DNA from: a bacterium
Lineage (GTDB): Bacteria > Armatimonadota > HRBIN16
DNA length: 5,046 bases
NCBI GenBank assembly: GCA_025057335.1
Contig: JANWXG010000189.1
Span: 1-5,046 of the forward strand
Direction: 5' to 3'
Made by a program: the position numbers and the translations under genes. Shown here in pieces: positions 4,972-5,046 of the stretch; position 1 is the stretch's first letter; each line of letters opens with the position of its first letter. Below the pieces are notes generated by a model. That model searched no databases. It worked only from the letters and a program-made list of their open reading frames with translations, and was not told the DNA's origin.

Positions 4972-4984
4972 AGTATTAGATACT
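4972..4984. promoter_or_regulatory. Candidate operator dyad over the -35 region
   Basis: AGTAT-tag-ATACT is a perfect 5-bp inverted repeat with a 3-nt centre. It occupies the place where a -35 box would lie for the -10 element at 4995-5000. A regulator bound here would either block the promoter or replace the missing -35 contact. The bound protein is unknown. Confidence 0.4.
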
Positions 4985-4991
4985 GCTTCTG

Positions 4992-5000
4992 TGTTATAAT
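4992..5000 (+). promoter_or_regulatory. Extended -10 promoter for the gene at 5020
   Basis: TGTTATAAT at 4992-5000 is an exact TGn-TATAAT extended -10 element of the housekeeping sigma factor. No good -35 exists at 16-18 bp (AGTATT and its neighbours); TTGCGT at 4966-4971 is too far away, with a 23-nt spacer. Extended -10 promoters can work without a -35. A start about 7 nt downstream falls near 5007, right at the ribosome site. Confidence 0.75.
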
Positions 5001-5006
5001 CGGAGC

Positions 5007-5013
5007 GAGGTGA
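5007..5013 (+). promoter_or_regulatory. Strong ribosome binding site, at or near the mRNA 5' end
   Basis: GAGGTGA (5007-5013) is fully complementary to the conserved 3' end of 16S rRNA. GAGG ends 9 nt before the ATG at 5020. Because the -10 box ends at 5000, the predicted leader is only about 13 nt and would begin with or inside this motif. Confidence 0.7.
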
Positions 5014-5019
5014 TTCCCG

Positions 5020-5046
5020 ATGGCACAGCAGACGCTCAACTCGCCC
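5020..5046 (+). CDS. N-terminal fragment of an unidentified gene, cut by the window end
   Basis: Nine codons reading MAQQTLNSP are visible before the window ends. A strong promoter and ribosome site directly upstream make this a real start. It has its own promoter and lies 236 nt after cheW, so it is probably a separate transcription unit. Nine residues are too few to name a family. Confidence 0.75.

Overview
The window carries one compact run of chemotaxis genes, all on the + strand. The order is cheC, cheD, an HDOD-domain gene, cheR, cheY, cheX, a 59-codon gene resembling the YjfB motility family, and cheW. Noncoding DNA flanks the run on both sides, with the tail of a possible earlier gene at the left edge and the first nine codons of another gene at the right edge. 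Base composition is moderately GC-rich. Starts have Shine-Dalgarno sequences, with tight packing and ATGA overlaps. The proteins are of the Bacillus/Thermotoga chemotaxis type: CheC, CheD and CheX together, and a CheY very like that of B. subtilis. This points to a flagellated, non-enteric bacterium. Armatimonadota or another deep-branching GC-rich phylum is possible, but that is a low-confidence guess.

Layout: 1-75 is a short open frame, probably the 3' end of a gene that begins outside the window. 76-286 is noncoding with small inverted repeats. A likely intrinsic terminator (287-313) is followed by a promoter whose -10 box reads GCCGATAA, an exact match to the flagellar sigma-28/FliA (sigma-D) -10 consensus (346-353). 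The operon runs from 390 to 4783. The first four genes are effectively fused at translation level: a 2-nt gap, then two 4-nt ATGA overlaps. cheY, cheX, the small gene and cheW each have their own good ribosome site and gaps of 46, 13, 1 and 20 nt. 4784-5019 is noncoding, with two hairpins lacking T-tracts and then a clear extended -10 promoter (TGTTATAAT). That promoter drives the gene starting at 5020 from a very short leader.

How the genes work together (family knowledge plus inference): CheW couples receptors to the kinase CheA, which is not in the window. CheA phosphorylates CheY, which controls the flagellar motor. CheC and CheX dephosphorylate CheY-P, and CheC also binds CheD. CheD deamidates receptor glutamines, and CheR methylates receptor glutamates. 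The HDOD protein and the YjfB-like protein are the non-core members and the least explained. cheA, cheB and receptor genes are absent, so they must lie elsewhere in the genome.

No mobile element, CRISPR array, tRNA or rRNA was seen. I see no clearly new system. The points most worth checking are the HDOD protein with an apparently complete HD metal-ligand set inside a chemotaxis operon, the YjfB-like gene next to cheX, the CheD with its catalytic threonine position changed to alanine, and the two promoter regions.
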